DNA of 64,000 bases from Ignelater luminosus (lineage: Eukaryota; Arthropoda; Insecta; Coleoptera; Elateridae), in assembly GCA_011009095.1 (NCBI GenBank), contig VTPC01090592.1, positions 45,538 to 109,537 of the forward strand, read 5' to 3'. The notes under the pieces are model-generated. The model saw nothing but the letters and a program-made list of their open reading frames with translations. It made no database searches and was not told the DNA's origin. The translations under genes were made by a program, and so were the position numbers. Positions 44,795 to 56,830 of the stretch are shown piece by piece. Within the stretch, counting starts at the first letter, position 1, and each line of letters opens with the position of its first letter.

Positions 44795-45720
44795 AGCGTC
44801 CAGAGCTTCCTGTATGCTTTGTTCTTCTGTAGGATTAAACTCAATTCTGTTAATCATTTTAAAACTCTCTACGTAATACACTGTAGCCTCAATTCAGGTA
44901 CCCCATCGCGTACCAAATGCAAAAGAGGTAAAGACTCATATATTGGTTTTTTACTGAAGAGATCAACGTGTTCTCATTAGGATACAGAGATCGAACCAAT
45001 TCAGCTACTCGATGTAAGCTATGCGCTAGACAAGTAACATGTATCATTTTAGGATACAATACTTGCAATCCAATCATAGATTTCTGCATATAAAATGCTG
45101 TATCGATGCAAACTAAGTGAACATGCAAATACTGGATTCCTTCTGGCCAGAAAAGACCTATCGCGTCATTAAAAGAAGCAGCAATAGTTGAATGGTCGAT
45201 TTTCTCTAAACTTTTTATTGTCAATAAATATGATTTGTCCTTCTCTTCGCTTCCTAAAATTCCAAAAATAAAGTTTGCAATATATCTTTGCTCCATATCC
45301 GTCGTTTCGTTTAAAGAAACCCAAATACTTTTATTTTTCGCTTTGTTCCTTAACTTTTCTATTATAGTTTGATACAGTGGCACCACGTGATTCTTCCTTC
45401 TTGTTGATTCATTTGGGATATTTTGTTTGATTCAAAATCTTTGCGAAAGTCTTATTTTGTAACTTTCCAAAGGGTATGTTGGCACATATAAATGCTGTGC
45501 ACAAGTCTTCATAGAATGCTATTGGTTTAGGTCTTGGCTTTGATACAGCAGCCACTAATAATTGTTGTTTTTTATTCTAGGTTTTTCTGTTCTTATTAAT
45601 TTGATGTTTTACGGCTGCAGGTATTGAGTTATTTGAAACTTTTCTGTTACTGTTATTGGAACGTCACAAAATTTTCAAAATAAAACACTTTCGTCTGTTG
45701 TAAAATTACTAAATATACTG
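44795..45720 (-). pseudogene. hAT-like transposase remnant
   Basis: Minus-strand pieces in order: AFYEDLCTAFICANIPFGKL (about 45,530-45,475), VPLYQTIIEKLRNKAKNK (about 45,385), IWVSLNETTDMEQRYIANFI (about 45,330-45,270), HSTIAASFNDAIGLFWPEG (about 45,200), PKMIHVTCLAHSLHRVAELV (about 45,055-44,995) and NPTEEQSIQEALDAVP (about 44,850-44,800). This fits a hAT-superfamily or hAT-derived protein of the type with a CLAHALHRV motif. A BED zinc finger would be expected further upstream but is not seen. The frame is lost in several places and the sequence stops at the mariner. Confidence 0.66.
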
Positions 45721-46684
45721 ATTCTAACTTAGAGTTTAGACTTTTCTTTTCTCTTGACGCTGTTGTGCTCGTACGTGTGTTTTTCACAGTATAAACATTC
45801 ACCAACAACTAACCCAGCAAACACAATTATATCGTAGCGTGTACGAACTTGTTTAATATTACATAGCACACTGCGCACATGTGCGTTATGTATAACGCGT
45901 AATGTCAGAAACACAGTACGAGTTGCAGTACATCGCGATTACGTACCGATTGTTACATGCCGACGACATCCATCGTGCTTCAGACTAGGTATATGCTTGT
46001 TGGTACATCGTCATAATTTTACGTGAATACATCGCTCTATGGTCTACGTTTCGATGTACCTGTTTTGTTTAATTTTAGAAGACTATGTAATATGCTAAAT
46101 TACGTATTCGTTACGTCTACATTGTTACATTGTTAACATGTAACAAAGAGTATGCCCCATTAATTAATTAAAGTCTGGTCTTTCTACCTCCTTGCAAATT
46201 TATCGTCCACATAACCCAAATCATTTTTCCAAGCTTCCGACCAATTTATTCTAGTCTATAGAGGTTGCAGGAAGACCAAAATATATTAGTCAAAAGTTAA
46301 TACAACATATTGACCTTGCCCAAGTAAGAAAAGTCTTAAGTTATCTGACCGATAAATTTATGAGGAGGTGGAAAGACTAGGCCTTAATCTAGGTGGTGCA
46401 AAAATTTCAAAATCTCTTAAATCATTCAAAATTGTTATCAAATAGACCTGTAGTTTAGGAATACTGCCATTCCGTTTTTAAACAAAAGTAAAAATTTGGA
46501 ATTAAAGTTAAGAAAAGATCAAGGACATACATTGCAAAACGAATAGCCTAGTAATATAACTAATTTGAATGATATTACACAGTACTTTATTTTTGAAGGA
46601 AAATGCATTAAAAGTAATACTTGAAATAAAAGTTTTATTAAATTTTTTTAAAAAAGAAAAAATACAAAACAATTCCAAAACACA
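45721..46684. other. No gene; two adjacent perfect palindromes
   Basis: CGCACATGTGCG (45874-45885) and CGTTAT-GT-ATAACG (45884-45897) overlap by two bases. Phrases built on acgtac and acatcg recur over 45,830-46,060 and resemble the tandem repeat at 48,660-48,900. No coding sequence is supported. Confidence 0.45.
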
Positions 46685-46960
46685 TTAGTTCGGTTTTGTC
46701 TTCTCGTCCCTTTTTAATCTCTGCATAGCGTAGTCCCTCGGAACAACACTGCTCAATTTCTGAAAAACAAAACAATTTATATATACGAGCTATAAATATT
46801 ACGATAAAAAGAATACCTTTGTCCGATATTCATCGTCTTGGATCCAGCCATTCGGAGATTCCCACGTTGACGCAATCACGAATAACCTACAGCAAATTCG
46901 TTGGTCAGAACATTTTTTTAAATTCTGGAGATCTTGCCTTTTTAGCCAACTCCACCGATC
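46685..46960 (-). CDS. Possible last two exons of an unidentified gene
   Basis: On the minus strand an open frame from about 46,960 reads RWSWLKRQDLQNLKKC, then LFVIASTWESPNGWI and QDDEYRTK to a GTATTC donor (exon end 46817). After a 57-bp intron with a good TTTTTCAG acceptor, a final exon (46759-46685) continues in phase 0 with KLSSVVPRDYAMQRLKRDEK and a stop at 46687-46685. Matching phase, splice signals and protein-like composition support a real or recently lost gene. I do not recognise the protein. Upstream exons are uncertain; the frame closes at 46,961-46,963. Confidence 0.42.
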
Positions 46961-47029
46961 TTACATAAAAAGAGTTTCTAGAAAAAAAAAAGAAAACGGA
47001 TGAGCAAAAATAATTATGTGTAACAAACA

Positions 47030-47350
47030 AATCCGCATGTTCTTTAATTTTCTAATTCTCCAAAACTTTCTTCTGTATCTATTGGCAGCATTTGCTCTAC
47101 CTCTGATCTTTGATTGATTGAATAATCGTAATATCAGAATTTAAAATTCTAGTATCGCTAAAACTACTTGTCATTGATGCTATTATTACGGGTCAAAGTT
47201 TCTTTCATAGTAGAATTGTTTTCAATTTTGTCAAAGATTTTATTATGGTTGTCATTTTTATTATTGAATAATTCTAATTTATGCTTCGCTTTCATAATAT
47301 TTTTGTACTGCCCTACTCTACGGTACGTTTGTCTAGTAGATAAAGTACTA
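47030..47350 (-). pseudogene. Decayed coding fragment, possibly DUF4806-type
   Basis: Minus-strand pieces in three frames read KNIMKAKHKLELFNNKND, then MKETLTRNNSINDK, then SFSDTRILNSDITI, then MLPIDTEESFGELEN followed by a stop. The last piece resembles the LP..TEE.F..LE start of DUF4806 domains found in many insect genes and repeats. This is inference from a short motif. It might belong to the same gene as 46685-46960, but I cannot show a splice connection. Confidence 0.3.
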
Positions 47351-48659
47351 GAAGGTTTTTACTTTAGTCTTTTAGACATTTCGCTTACAGTAAATTGTTA
47401 TCCTTAAAAATACAAGAATCAGTACAAATACTACATATTACTAATTTAAACTTACCTATTAACGACACTAAACCAGACAAATTTGCACAAAAACTGCGGA
47501 ACCTTGTGGAATGAATGTACTCAAACCGCACGAAGGCAGGGAACCAAATCAGTGGTGTTCTTTGAAGAATTTACTGTTTAGATGCAGACGGGCTAAATAC
47601 TTTTATTACATTCTTAGAAAGGACCATGTCCCTCTCTCATTTCTAAAGTAAACACAAAATTTTCCTAAAAACGTCTAAGAAGGAAGTCATAAATTTTGTT
47701 TGAAACTCTTTTCACATTGACAGGTGAATCAGGCAAACTTTAAAATAACAGGATATTATTCACTATTATTTTTTTCATACCTGCCTTTAAATAAAGAAAT
47801 ATTGATTTTTGCCGCTTTAGTGCTTGTTTATAAGTCGTCCAATATATGTAGTAAAGTTTCACCTCAGAATAAGTGCATTGTATAAAAATTTATTATTATT
47901 TATCATCTTGGAATGGTCCCTATCTGGTCAGGTGCTTTTGTGCGGGGCACAATCTGTAGAAGATCCACTTCACTGTGTGATTTTTATATAGAAAATACTA
48001 TAGTTACATAAATATTGCTGTGGTTTTTGGCCATACAGCAAAATCAAGTAAAATTCTAGAGATCGAAATTGCCCAAACAATTATGTAAATAAGAAGTTAT
48101 TTTTTATGTTAATTTTGTTTATCACTTTATATTTTAAGACTTAATTTATGTTAGAATTCAACACTATTTTAATATCATCTATATTATTTTATGCCTTAAA
48201 CATGTAGGAAAAAGCATAAGAGATTTAATTGCAAAAATTAAAAATGACTTTAGATTAGTATTTTTGTGAGTATTCCTGAAAAAAAGAACTTTAAAAAGTC
48301 TGGATTGCGGTTGCTGTGGAATTTTAGTCTGAGTCTGAGATTATGTTCTACAATAGATTTTGACAGATGTCAGTATAATTTTCTTAGGAAATTATAACCT
48401 TATAAGAAACGTCAGTATGGAAAAAATTGAATGTAGAATATAAAAATATAATTATTTCAGACATGTATAAGAAGATTATTTTTCAAGAATTAGCGCATAA
48501 AGATTTGAAAACGTAACGTCAGTTGGGCGACCAGTGTTCTAAATAGTTAAGATCTTCTATAAATCAAGTATATAAAAAGCAAGCGTTATTGTTACGTCAT
48601 TAACATTTATCATATAAGTATATGCAGAAATAGGTAACAAATACAGTGTATACCCTACC
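47351..48659. other. AT-rich DNA, no gene recognised
   Basis: I see nothing supportable in this stretch. Confidence 0.35.
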
Positions 48660-48900
48660 TCTACCAGATATGATTGCAATTACGGCTTTGCAATGTCATA
48701 GCATTGTCGTCTACCTGATGTATTCGAAATTACGCGCTGCCGACGTAGTTTGAGTAATCTTTTGCGATGTCGTAGTCTTGACGTCCCAGCTACACTTTAT
48801 ACCTGATATCTACCTGATGTGATTGAAATTACGCGCTGGCGATGTAACTTGAGTGCTCCTGTGCGATGTCATAGTATTGACGTACCAGCTACATCGAGAG
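48660..48900 (+). repeat. Tandem repeat, 99-bp period, about 2.5 copies
   Basis: CTACCTGATG begins copies at 48711 and 48810, each continuing gt.tt.gaaattacgcgctg, then gatgt..tagt.ttgacgt.ccagctac. A partial copy with ctaccagatatgattgcaat begins at 48661. Copies are about 85 percent alike. Related phrases occur at 45,830-46,060. Confidence 0.7.
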
Positions 48901-50459
48901 ATGTAGTGCTCGTTCTTTCGTTGGTATGTACCTGTTACATTAATGTCACACCTGTGGTTACTGGGAACTTTTAAATTTAGATTTCTTGCCAGGTAAATCA
49001 TTAGAATAGTAGACAAATACCTTTATTTTACAGATACAATTTCTTGTTGTGTTTATTATCTCTTTCTTAACATACATACATACATACAGTTTTTTGAAAA
49101 AGAAAATAACATTCCACTTTGAATTAATTAGATTTAAATTAGTATTTACCCATTTCTTTGAATTTTAATCTAACTATACGAGAATCTCTTAAATTATGAT
49201 AAACCATAAACAAGGAAATATTAATAATGAAGCGAATTAGAATTCAAGAATCTCTTGATTTAGCTTTCCACTAAATAAAGCAAAATATTAAACCAATTAC
49301 AAGTTGCAACTTAACTCGGAATGCAAGCCAGAAAGTTGGACATTGTGTATTTCTTTGTTTGCAAACTTAATAACGAGAAATACGGAATTTCTCTGATAAT
49401 GCAATTTTAATTCTAATTCCATTTGTTCTGTATAAACTTTTCATTAATTCAACTTTAGGAAGTGTTAACAACGCAAAATTGTTTCCTTTTATTAATGACT
49501 TGTAACTTCCTTGCTATCTTTTCGCCAATTACTTTTACGAAATCTTGGAGAAGTTCAATTAATATTCCAGTAAAGTTACGACCTTTATAAAATGGTTATA
49601 CTAGATTAAAAGGGGAAAAACAAAAAATTAAACATTTTTCTTTCTTCACCTTATTAAAAATTTAATGAAGCTCGGGATGGTAGCGCAACGATAATTTTTA
49701 TTATCATTTAATATACATATACAATTTTTGGTGAGAAAAGTGGTATACCTGCGGAGCGTTTCCCGGGTAACAGTATTAAAGTAAGATATTCCCTTTCTAA
49801 CGACCTGATAAAACCGTCATATAAAATTTTATGAAAACGAAAATGTACGGGAGAAAAGTAAATTTACAGTATGGAATCGCTTTATTAGAATCAACAAGTT
49901 GGTAAAACATTATTAAGTAAATTGCTTTGAATATACCTTTTTTAAAGTTTTTTTGTTTTACCCTTGAGGGAGGAGTATTAAAAATAATATTAACGCAAGT
50001 GGAAATTAAATTTTTGTTTTATTACCTTATCGTTAGTAAAATTTCAGGAATTTTAAGATATTCTAATATAATTTTATTCCACAAAAGAATGTCTTGCTTT
50101 TGTTGTATTAACAAGAGTGTGAACAAATTGTCTCGTTTTCAAGGAAATTAGCTCTGCAAATGTAACAGAACGATATTTTTATTTTTTGTTAGAACACTGT
50201 AAACTGCGTTTTATGGCGCTTAATTTGCTAGAAGACTACCTCCTTGTCAAATACGTACTTTTTATGAACCAGTGATTATTGGAGAACAAGTAATAATGTC
50301 TAGAAACACCATAATGTTGTTTAACCATGGTAATATTAGCTTCAAAAAATTGTTAAAATTTTTTTAAACTTCTGCTTGCTTTGGATTATTTTGCTGTCTT
50401 GTGACTTCTCGTGTAACGAGTCTTCTATGTGACATATTTTTTAACGCAATTTGTATTCT
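48901..50459. other. AT-rich DNA, no gene recognised
   Basis: There is a short CATA microsatellite at 49,072-49,087. No gene is supported. Confidence 0.4.
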
Positions 50460-51264
50460 TTATAGTTCCCGATCAGGACGAATTTTTTGTAAAAATCTCA
50501 TTTTTTTCACCGAGTTCGCTGATAAATTAGCTTTGTTCAAGCGGGAATGGACCTCATGAAGAACCCGCAGGTGCTTCTTAAGATGTCCGTAACAAAGACG
50601 ATATTGTCCAAGTAGACGAACATATTAGACCTCAGATCTTCGGAAAATAGCTGTTTGGGGAGAGTTATGTAACACAAAAGAACTCTGGTAGACTCAAACA
50701 ATCCACGACCATGCGTAAACGCGCATTTCTCCATCCTGTTGAGTGTCAGGGAAATCTACCGAAACGCACTCTTAATGTCTATAGAAGACGAGAATCTAGC
50801 ATCACGAAGACTATTTAAAATATCTAATTCTCGAGGCATCACGTTTCCTGACCGAGTTGAGTTTTCATAGCCTATTCTCCCCATTCTGCTTACGAACGAA
50901 CGGTGGGCTGCTCCAAGGAGAAATGCTAAGTTGGACTACTCTCAGATCTAACATACGATCCAACTCCGTAATGATCAACTTCTGGATTGCCGGCGAAACC
51001 GGAAGGTATCGCTGTTTTATCGGCATCTGCCGTGTCCATTTGGTGTTGAACCAAGTGAATTTTATCCAAACCCTGTAAATAAGTAAAAAGCTGAGCGATC
51101 TTTTCTAATTTAGCACGCTGATCCGTGGTTAACTAGGACGCATCACTAATAACATTTATGGGCGCCACTTCCCCAGACCTAGAACTCCAGCCGTGACTTG
51201 GAACAATTCGAAGCAATCGAGGAATCTTTATAAAAATCGACCACTAGAATGACGGTATGCTTAA
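50460..51264 (-). mobile_element. Ty3/gypsy RT remnant (3' part of a split element)
   Basis: On the minus strand: a linker near 51,060-51,000 (HLVQHQMDTADADKTAIPSG), LRDARFSSSIDIKSAF (about 50,820-50,775) with the first catalytic Asp, EKCAFTHGRGLFESTR (about 50,735-50,690), and FVYLDNIVFVTD (about 50,625-50,590), where the last Asp of the catalytic box is Asn. Then comes VLHEVHSRLNKANL (about 50,560-50,515). The upstream half of the same element lies beyond the mariner, at 52,541-53,620. Confidence 0.82.
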
Positions 51265-51266
51265 TA

Positions 51267-52538
51267 AAGGTCAAGACTAAAGTAACCGGCGTTTATAAAA
51301 ACATTATTTTTGACAATAATTATGAGTAATAAGGGGTAGTTTACAAAAGTGATTCATTTGTTATTCAATATAACAGTTATTTGACATTAATTTTTTAATA
51401 AGAAAAGTTTCTTTAATTATCAGCGAAATAATGAGTGATCAAATTCCCGATAAGACCCATATCCGGCATATCATGTTATACGAGTTTCGGAAGGGTAGTT
51501 CTAGAGCCGAGTCCACCCTAAACATTTGTGCCGTATATCCCGGTACTATAAGTGTCAGTCAATGCAAAGTATGGTTTCAAAAGTTTAAATCCGGAGATTT
51601 TAGTCTCAAAGTTGAGCCCCAAAGTGAAAGACCGCGAGAGTTGGACAACGATGTCCTGAAGAACGTCATCGAAGCTGATCCGTGTCAAACGGCCGAAGAA
51701 TTGGCAGAAATATTTGGAACATCTGCAACAACTGTCCTCCAGCACCTCAATGAGATCGGCAAGGTGTCCAGAGCTGGGGTTTGGGTACCTCGTGAATTGT
51801 CTGATCAAAACAAAGCTCAGAGGAGTGCAGTTTGTGCTTCTTTGTTGTCCAGACAAGAACAGGAACCATTTCTTCGTCGAATTGTAACCAGCGATAAGAA
51901 ATGGGTACTTTACACAAACGTTAAGCGAAGAAACCAGTGGCTAACTCTTGGCCAAACACCGGTGCCAATGGCCAAACCGGGCCTTCACCAGAACAAAGTA
52001 TTGCCTTGTGTTTTGTAGGACTGTGGCGGAATCATACACTTTGAGATGTTAGAACAGGATCAAACTGTAACCGCTGACCTCTACACTCAACAATTAGATA
52101 GTTTGGCTCTGGCATTGAAAGCGAAACGCCCGGCGCTTGTCAATAGAAAAGGGGTAATCTTGCAGTATGATAATGCCAGGCCACATGTTGCAAGACTTAC
52201 ACACCCGAAGATCAGAGAGCTGGGGTAGGAAGGGCTGCTACACCCACCATATAGCCCCGATATCGCACCTTCAGACTACCATTTTTTTTGTTCTCTTCAG
52301 CACTATCTCAGTGGAAAAACATTCCCGAATATGAATGCCCTCAAAACCTGACTCTCCGAATACTTTGCCTCAAAGGATGCTTATTTTTATGAGCGGGGTA
52401 TTCTAAATTTGCCCGACAGATGGTCAAAGGTCATAGAAAATGATGGCAATTATATAATAGATTAAATATATGAATTTGTTTGTAAAATTAATGATTTTGA
52501 TTTAATGAATAAACGCCGGTTGCTTTAGTTTTGACCTT
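51267..52538 (+). mobile_element. Mariner transposon 2 (DD34D), inserted in a gypsy remnant
   Basis: The ends AAGGTCAAGACTAAAG (51267) and the reverse complement AAGGTCAAAACTAAAG (ending 52538) extend to about 33 bp with ACCGGCGTTTAT. TA flanks both sides (51265-51266 and 52539-52540). The 1272-bp length is typical. It separates two halves of one minus-strand gypsy element, so it arrived later. Confidence 0.92.
51431..52465 (+). pseudogene. Mariner transposase 2, three premature stops
   Basis: Start MSDQIPDKTHIRHIMLYEFR at 51431. An HTH pair (VWFQKFKSGDFSL; TAEELAEIFGTSATTVLQHL) and the WVPRELSD linker follow. The core has Asp at 51893 (TSDKKW), Asp at 52169 (YDNARPH) and Asp at 52274 (SPDIAPSDYH), with 34 residues between the last two. 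The reading frame never shifts, but stops occur at 52016-52018 (TAG), 52226-52228 (TAG) and 52349-52351 (TGA). The protein ends ENDGNYIID at 52462. All three catalytic residues persist, so inactivation is by point mutation alone. Confidence 0.9.
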
Positions 52539-52540
52539 TA

Positions 52541-53620
52541 CTAGCAATTGCGCAAAAGGAAACTTCCTGCGTGACGTCCTTAAGAGTAACAGGTAGCTGG
52601 ACTATACCCAGAACGTCTTGATATGTTTCATTGGCAGTAGTAACTTTACAATCAGACCCAGTACTGAGTGTAACATCTAATACTTCGAACAATGGTACAC
52701 CAATAATAGATACTTCGAATCCAAGGTCAGCCAGCGCCGTAACCTCATGTCCATGCGCAAGAAGAATGATGAATTCTCGTTTACTGAAACAAGTAATACA
52801 CATGAAGGCACACTCTTGGAAATTTGCAAAAAGTTCTTACCATATGCAGCCACTCGGTTCAATTCCTTATTCCCAACAGAGTCAGGCCACCAAACGGTTC
52901 TGGTGTGGGTTTCTTCACGTGGTTGCATCAAATACACGTGCGTACAATGCACTCTTGACAATTCCAACAGGTGTCGATGGGACCCTGATTCGCAACAACT
53001 TTCAGAACCAGTGTGGTCGGTTTATAAAGTAATTCTAGCTTCAGTACTTCCAGAACAGAAGAAGGTGGGCAGAACTTAGATTTCTGTATTCTTTCTTGCT
53101 CGATATTTCGACACGCCGCCCGTTTTCAACTCCTCTAGTTGATGAATATGCAAGAACAGCATCTTCTCTGAAAAATACGTAGGAGGTTTCTTTGAATCAT
53201 CTATGGGTGGCTTTGACAACCTGTTAAATAACTTCTTCATAACCACCACAAAAATAACAACCTTTTTCCTCTTTACCCCGAGTTCAAGCCTTGATCTTTT
53301 CCCAAAGTGATTCATTACAATCCGGAGGAAGAAAGTCGACCTTTAACTTTTCCACTAGTTGATCCCAAGAGTACAAGAAGTTTCGCACTGACTAACACCA
53401 GATTAGAGTTTTATCCCTGAAAAGATTTAGAGCAGGAAAAAATAGTTGCTGCTTGGTGACGCCTCTGGATATCTACAATTCTGCTACACGTTCCAAGAAG
53501 TAGTGTAAGGGCGGTAGATTCGAGCTTCTCGGAAACCAAACTATTGGACTTCCACCACCAATCCACTTTTACGGAAAGTTTTTATTAAATCATTGTCAAA
53601 CTTTAGCAGCATAATGAGAT
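52541..53620 (-). mobile_element. Ty3/gypsy gag-protease remnant (5' part of the split element)
   Basis: On the minus strand, from 53,620 downward: capsid SVRNFLYSWDQLVEKLKVDF (about 53,395-53,335) and a gag linker with KGCYFCGG (about 53,275). A worn Cys motif (CWNCQE) lies near 52,965, followed by the protease EVSIIGVPLFEVLDV (about 52,715-52,670), whose active site reads ALADLG in place of the usual D-T-G. It continues with VQLPVTLKDVTQEVSFCAIA (about 52,605-52,545) up to the mariner. The frame changes several times. Confidence 0.8.
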
Positions 53621-54017
53621 AGCGCATTATTTACCTGCACCCTCATGTGCGATATGTAATACACAAAATTCACTTGTTCGTCGATGTAAAGCATGGATAC
53701 AACATAACGGCAACCACTTTGAACAATCGTTGTGATTCTTATTTGTTGTTTATTGTTTTCTGTTAACTAATTATTTTTTAAGATTTAGTATACTAAATAA
53801 ATAGTTTTTCCTCATTATCGCAGTATGAATACACCACGAGGATAATCTTTTACTTTAAATCACCTATCTAATAAGCTCCTAGAGCTATATCCACACCTTT
53901 TGGATCACCCTGTGTATTTATTTTATTCTTTTTGGTTAATTCTTTTTAACTCTTCAGAAGAAGTTTGCTTTTTGTCTTCATTAGCATTTTCTGATGTTGG
54001 CGCCTACACGCTTATTA
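53621..54017. other. No gene recognised
   Basis: This may include the worn 5' end of the gypsy element. No LTR could be delimited. Confidence 0.35.
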
Positions 54018-54400
54018 TTAAAGATTTCTCGGTTTATTTTCTTTTCTTATTATATAGTATGATGTCGTTCCTTTCCTTACTTTAACCTGTATTAGTTTAT
54101 CTTTTATATTCTTTCGTAGCATGAATACTGTTCCTCCATTCTTATCAATACCTTTATTTATTTTTTTCCTTACTTCCTGCAATCCTGTTTTATCTACTTG
54201 GTATCTTTCAAGTTTCTTTACAGCTTCTTCAGTTTTTCTAGGTTTCAGTAGCATTTTAACATTCCAAGTTCCTATTCTTAATGTACTGTGGTTGATTTTC
54301 TTCCTGTTCTTTTTTCTTATAAGCTTTCACATTTTTCATAAGAACCATTCCTTTTCTAAACATCTTCGTCGCCACTGTTTTGTGTTTTATTTGTAAATAA
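54018..54400 (-). mobile_element. Non-LTR retrotransposon endonuclease N-terminal fragment
   Basis: Minus-strand sequence reads MLLKPRKTEEAVKKLERYQV and DKTGLQEVRKK, the start of an apurinic-type endonuclease domain with the GLQE(T/V) catalytic Glu motif. A few residues later comes KGIDKNGGTVFML. Upstream sequence to about 54,400 resembles the leader of ORF2. The remainder of the element is missing. Confidence 0.66.
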
Positions 54401-55919
54401 ATAATTTTGTGACTATTATTCTATAAATTATAACAAAAAACTTCAACCAAAAAAGAAAGTACTTATTTATGGTTTTGAATTATATGCGCAACCTTCTAAA
54501 AAGGTTAATGAGGTAGGAAATTTATAAAAGTAATCAAACCCTACCGCAGCAGCAGTCATGTATAAAACGTCAATTTAAATTTGAGTTTATTTTTTTTTAC
54601 CTACTTGTTACCAAACTTTTAATTTTACTAAGTTAGTTGTTCTATTATTAATACTTGTTTTTCCTTCCAGTTAAATTCTTGAAAAAATAGGATTACTTCC
54701 CAAGACTGTTCTTGTTAGCGAACTTTGATCTTCAGTTACATATTAAATCTAAAATTTCGTAGCATTGTTGAATAATTAAGTTACTAAAATTGTTAAAAAG
54801 TATGTAATGGGTATAATTAGCAAAATTAGTGTCAGTTAAACTTCAAAACTTTAGATTTTGGTAGTAGGGATTTGCTTAGTTGGTTAGCTCTTCATCACTC
54901 GTTGCTTGACTGATCCTGTAACATCTTCATTAGGCCGCAGTAAATTATATTATTACTCCCTCGCATAGCTACTTCCAAACTTTATAAAGAGTTTCAACGG
55001 CTTTGCTAGCAAAAGCACTTTAAACAAAGTGAACGACAAATTCTGCATTTATAAAAGCTTTATGTTATTATTGTTTTGTGTGAATTTCCGTAATGTGAAA
55101 AAGGAAGCTGCAGTGTAATAAAAATTATAAGGCAAAAACTAAATCTTTTCTTCGTTGTGTGGCTAATTCTTCTCAATTAATGTTTTAGTAAAAAAAAATA
55201 TTCAGTAGAAATTACGAATATTATTGTTCTTGCCCAATGGTAGATTTTAGTAATTTCTTATATCAATTTCGGTTGCTAAAACTTCCCTCAGACGAAAAAG
55301 TGATAACTATTTGGAGAGTAACATTGACAATTGAATTTGTCTCGAACCTTCAGAATATCAAACAAAATTGCACTTTTAGTATTTTGTACTAATGTTCTTC
55401 GAGTTTGAAGCTTGTACAAATGAGCTTGTTCATTTATTTAAATATTTGCTATACTTCCAGATGGAGGCCTATACCCACTTTACGAATCCTCACCTGAATG
55501 TTTGAAAATAGGCAACGCGTCTTACAATTCATAGATATATTTGAGTAATTACAGATTTTAAAAGCAGAATGGGTCATGTTTGTATATTTTATTTTCTATA
55601 GTACATGCCAATGTCAAAATTTCTCAATTTATGCTGGTTAGAAATAAAATTTGCTTTTTTTAGAAAACACAATTAGAATAATTATAAATTATTATAAAAC
55701 CTTAAGAATTTAATAAAAAAAAAAACAAGAAAACTTATTTAACAAAGAGAAAGTAAACAAAATCAACAGGTTTCTACGAAAGTTAAACAGGAAATATAAA
55801 CAAACAGCTGTCGAACAGTTGATTTTTGTCAGGTTTTAAATTCACAGGAAACTGTGATTCAATCAACAAGTGTTGAACTTTTTAAAGAAAGGCCAGCTTT
55901 GAATTGTAAGATGTGTTGC
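54401..55919. other. AT-rich DNA, no gene recognised
   Basis: A weak A-box-like ttgcttagttggttagc at about 54,871 has no matching B-box. Nothing else is supportable. Confidence 0.4.
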
Positions 55920-56200
55920 CTATTCCCAAACATTCAGGGGAGGACCCGTAAAGTGGGCATACTGTATACATATAAAGAGAAAATCAGATAGCACTAAAAA
56001 TGATTTGTTCAACCAGAATATGCACAAAAATGTGTAACGGCTCACCACAACAACAGCTTTGTTCAAGTTACCGGGCATAGCGAGAAGGTAGACAAACTCG
56101 CTAAATCTAAATACGAGAACATCTTTTTGGGACCAGAATTCTTTCTGGAAATTCCAAGACAACAGACTACATCAGTCCTAGATGTGTGAACTCACAAGAC
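55920..56200 (+). mobile_element. RNase H fragment of a non-LTR retrotransposon (plus strand)
   Basis: The plus-strand frame at about 56,075-56,175 reads VQVTGHSEKVDKLAKSKYEN and then IFLGPEFFLEIP. This matches the GH..GNE.AD.LA....GPEP ending of the RNase H domain in jockey/R1-type elements. No upstream RT is present. Confidence 0.52.
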
Positions 56201-56329
56201 TCGAAAAGTAAGTTAGTAGTAGTTGTGAAGGCTAAATCACATCAAATAGGGCTTTATAGGCCCTTTTTTAATCATCAACCACCTCTACAACCATTTACTA
56301 TTTTTCCCTGTTCTCTGTCTGAATCTACC

Positions 56330-56830
56330 TGACTTCTGTACAAGAGTGAAGATGTTAGTTCAGGCTAGAAAGCTCAACTCCTCCCTTGTTGGAGTAACGG
56401 CCTGAAAGATCTTAAACCTCAACCTGTCGTAACCCTCACATTCTTTCAGAAAGTGGAAAGACGTTTCATTGCCATTACTGCATTTAGAGCATATTGAATT
56501 TTACCGTACACCTATGAGCGACAGATCCTTCTTAAGGTATAGTGACTCGTAAGGGCCCCAATTAAAAAACTTAGGGTTTTCCAGCTCTAGCCTATTAGCC
56601 AGTTTAAGTTTGACAACCTAAATCGTTATAGATATATGGTCTTTTTCCTGACGATAGCAACTGCTTCTTAGCTATAGCTTACCTTTTGAGTCTCGTAAAC
56701 CCATGCGTTTTAGGCTAGCGAGATCTGTTGCCTTGATATTCCTAGGTGTTAAGCAGGTAGCCACGGCTCCGAGTCTGGCGAGTTTATCCGACTTCTTGTT
56801 GCCATGGATGCTCTTCCATGTAGTTCTCCT
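56330..56830 (-). mobile_element. RNase H / Cys-His tail of a non-LTR retrotransposon (minus strand)
   Basis: The minus strand near 56,820-56,770 reads HGNKKSDKLARLGAV, an RNase H end. Around 56,510-56,400 it reads NSICSKCSNGNETSFHF, followed by LKECEGYDRLRFKIFQA, the C-C-H-C tail common after RNase H in such elements. It faces the plus-strand RNase H fragment at 55,920-56,200. Confidence 0.58.
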
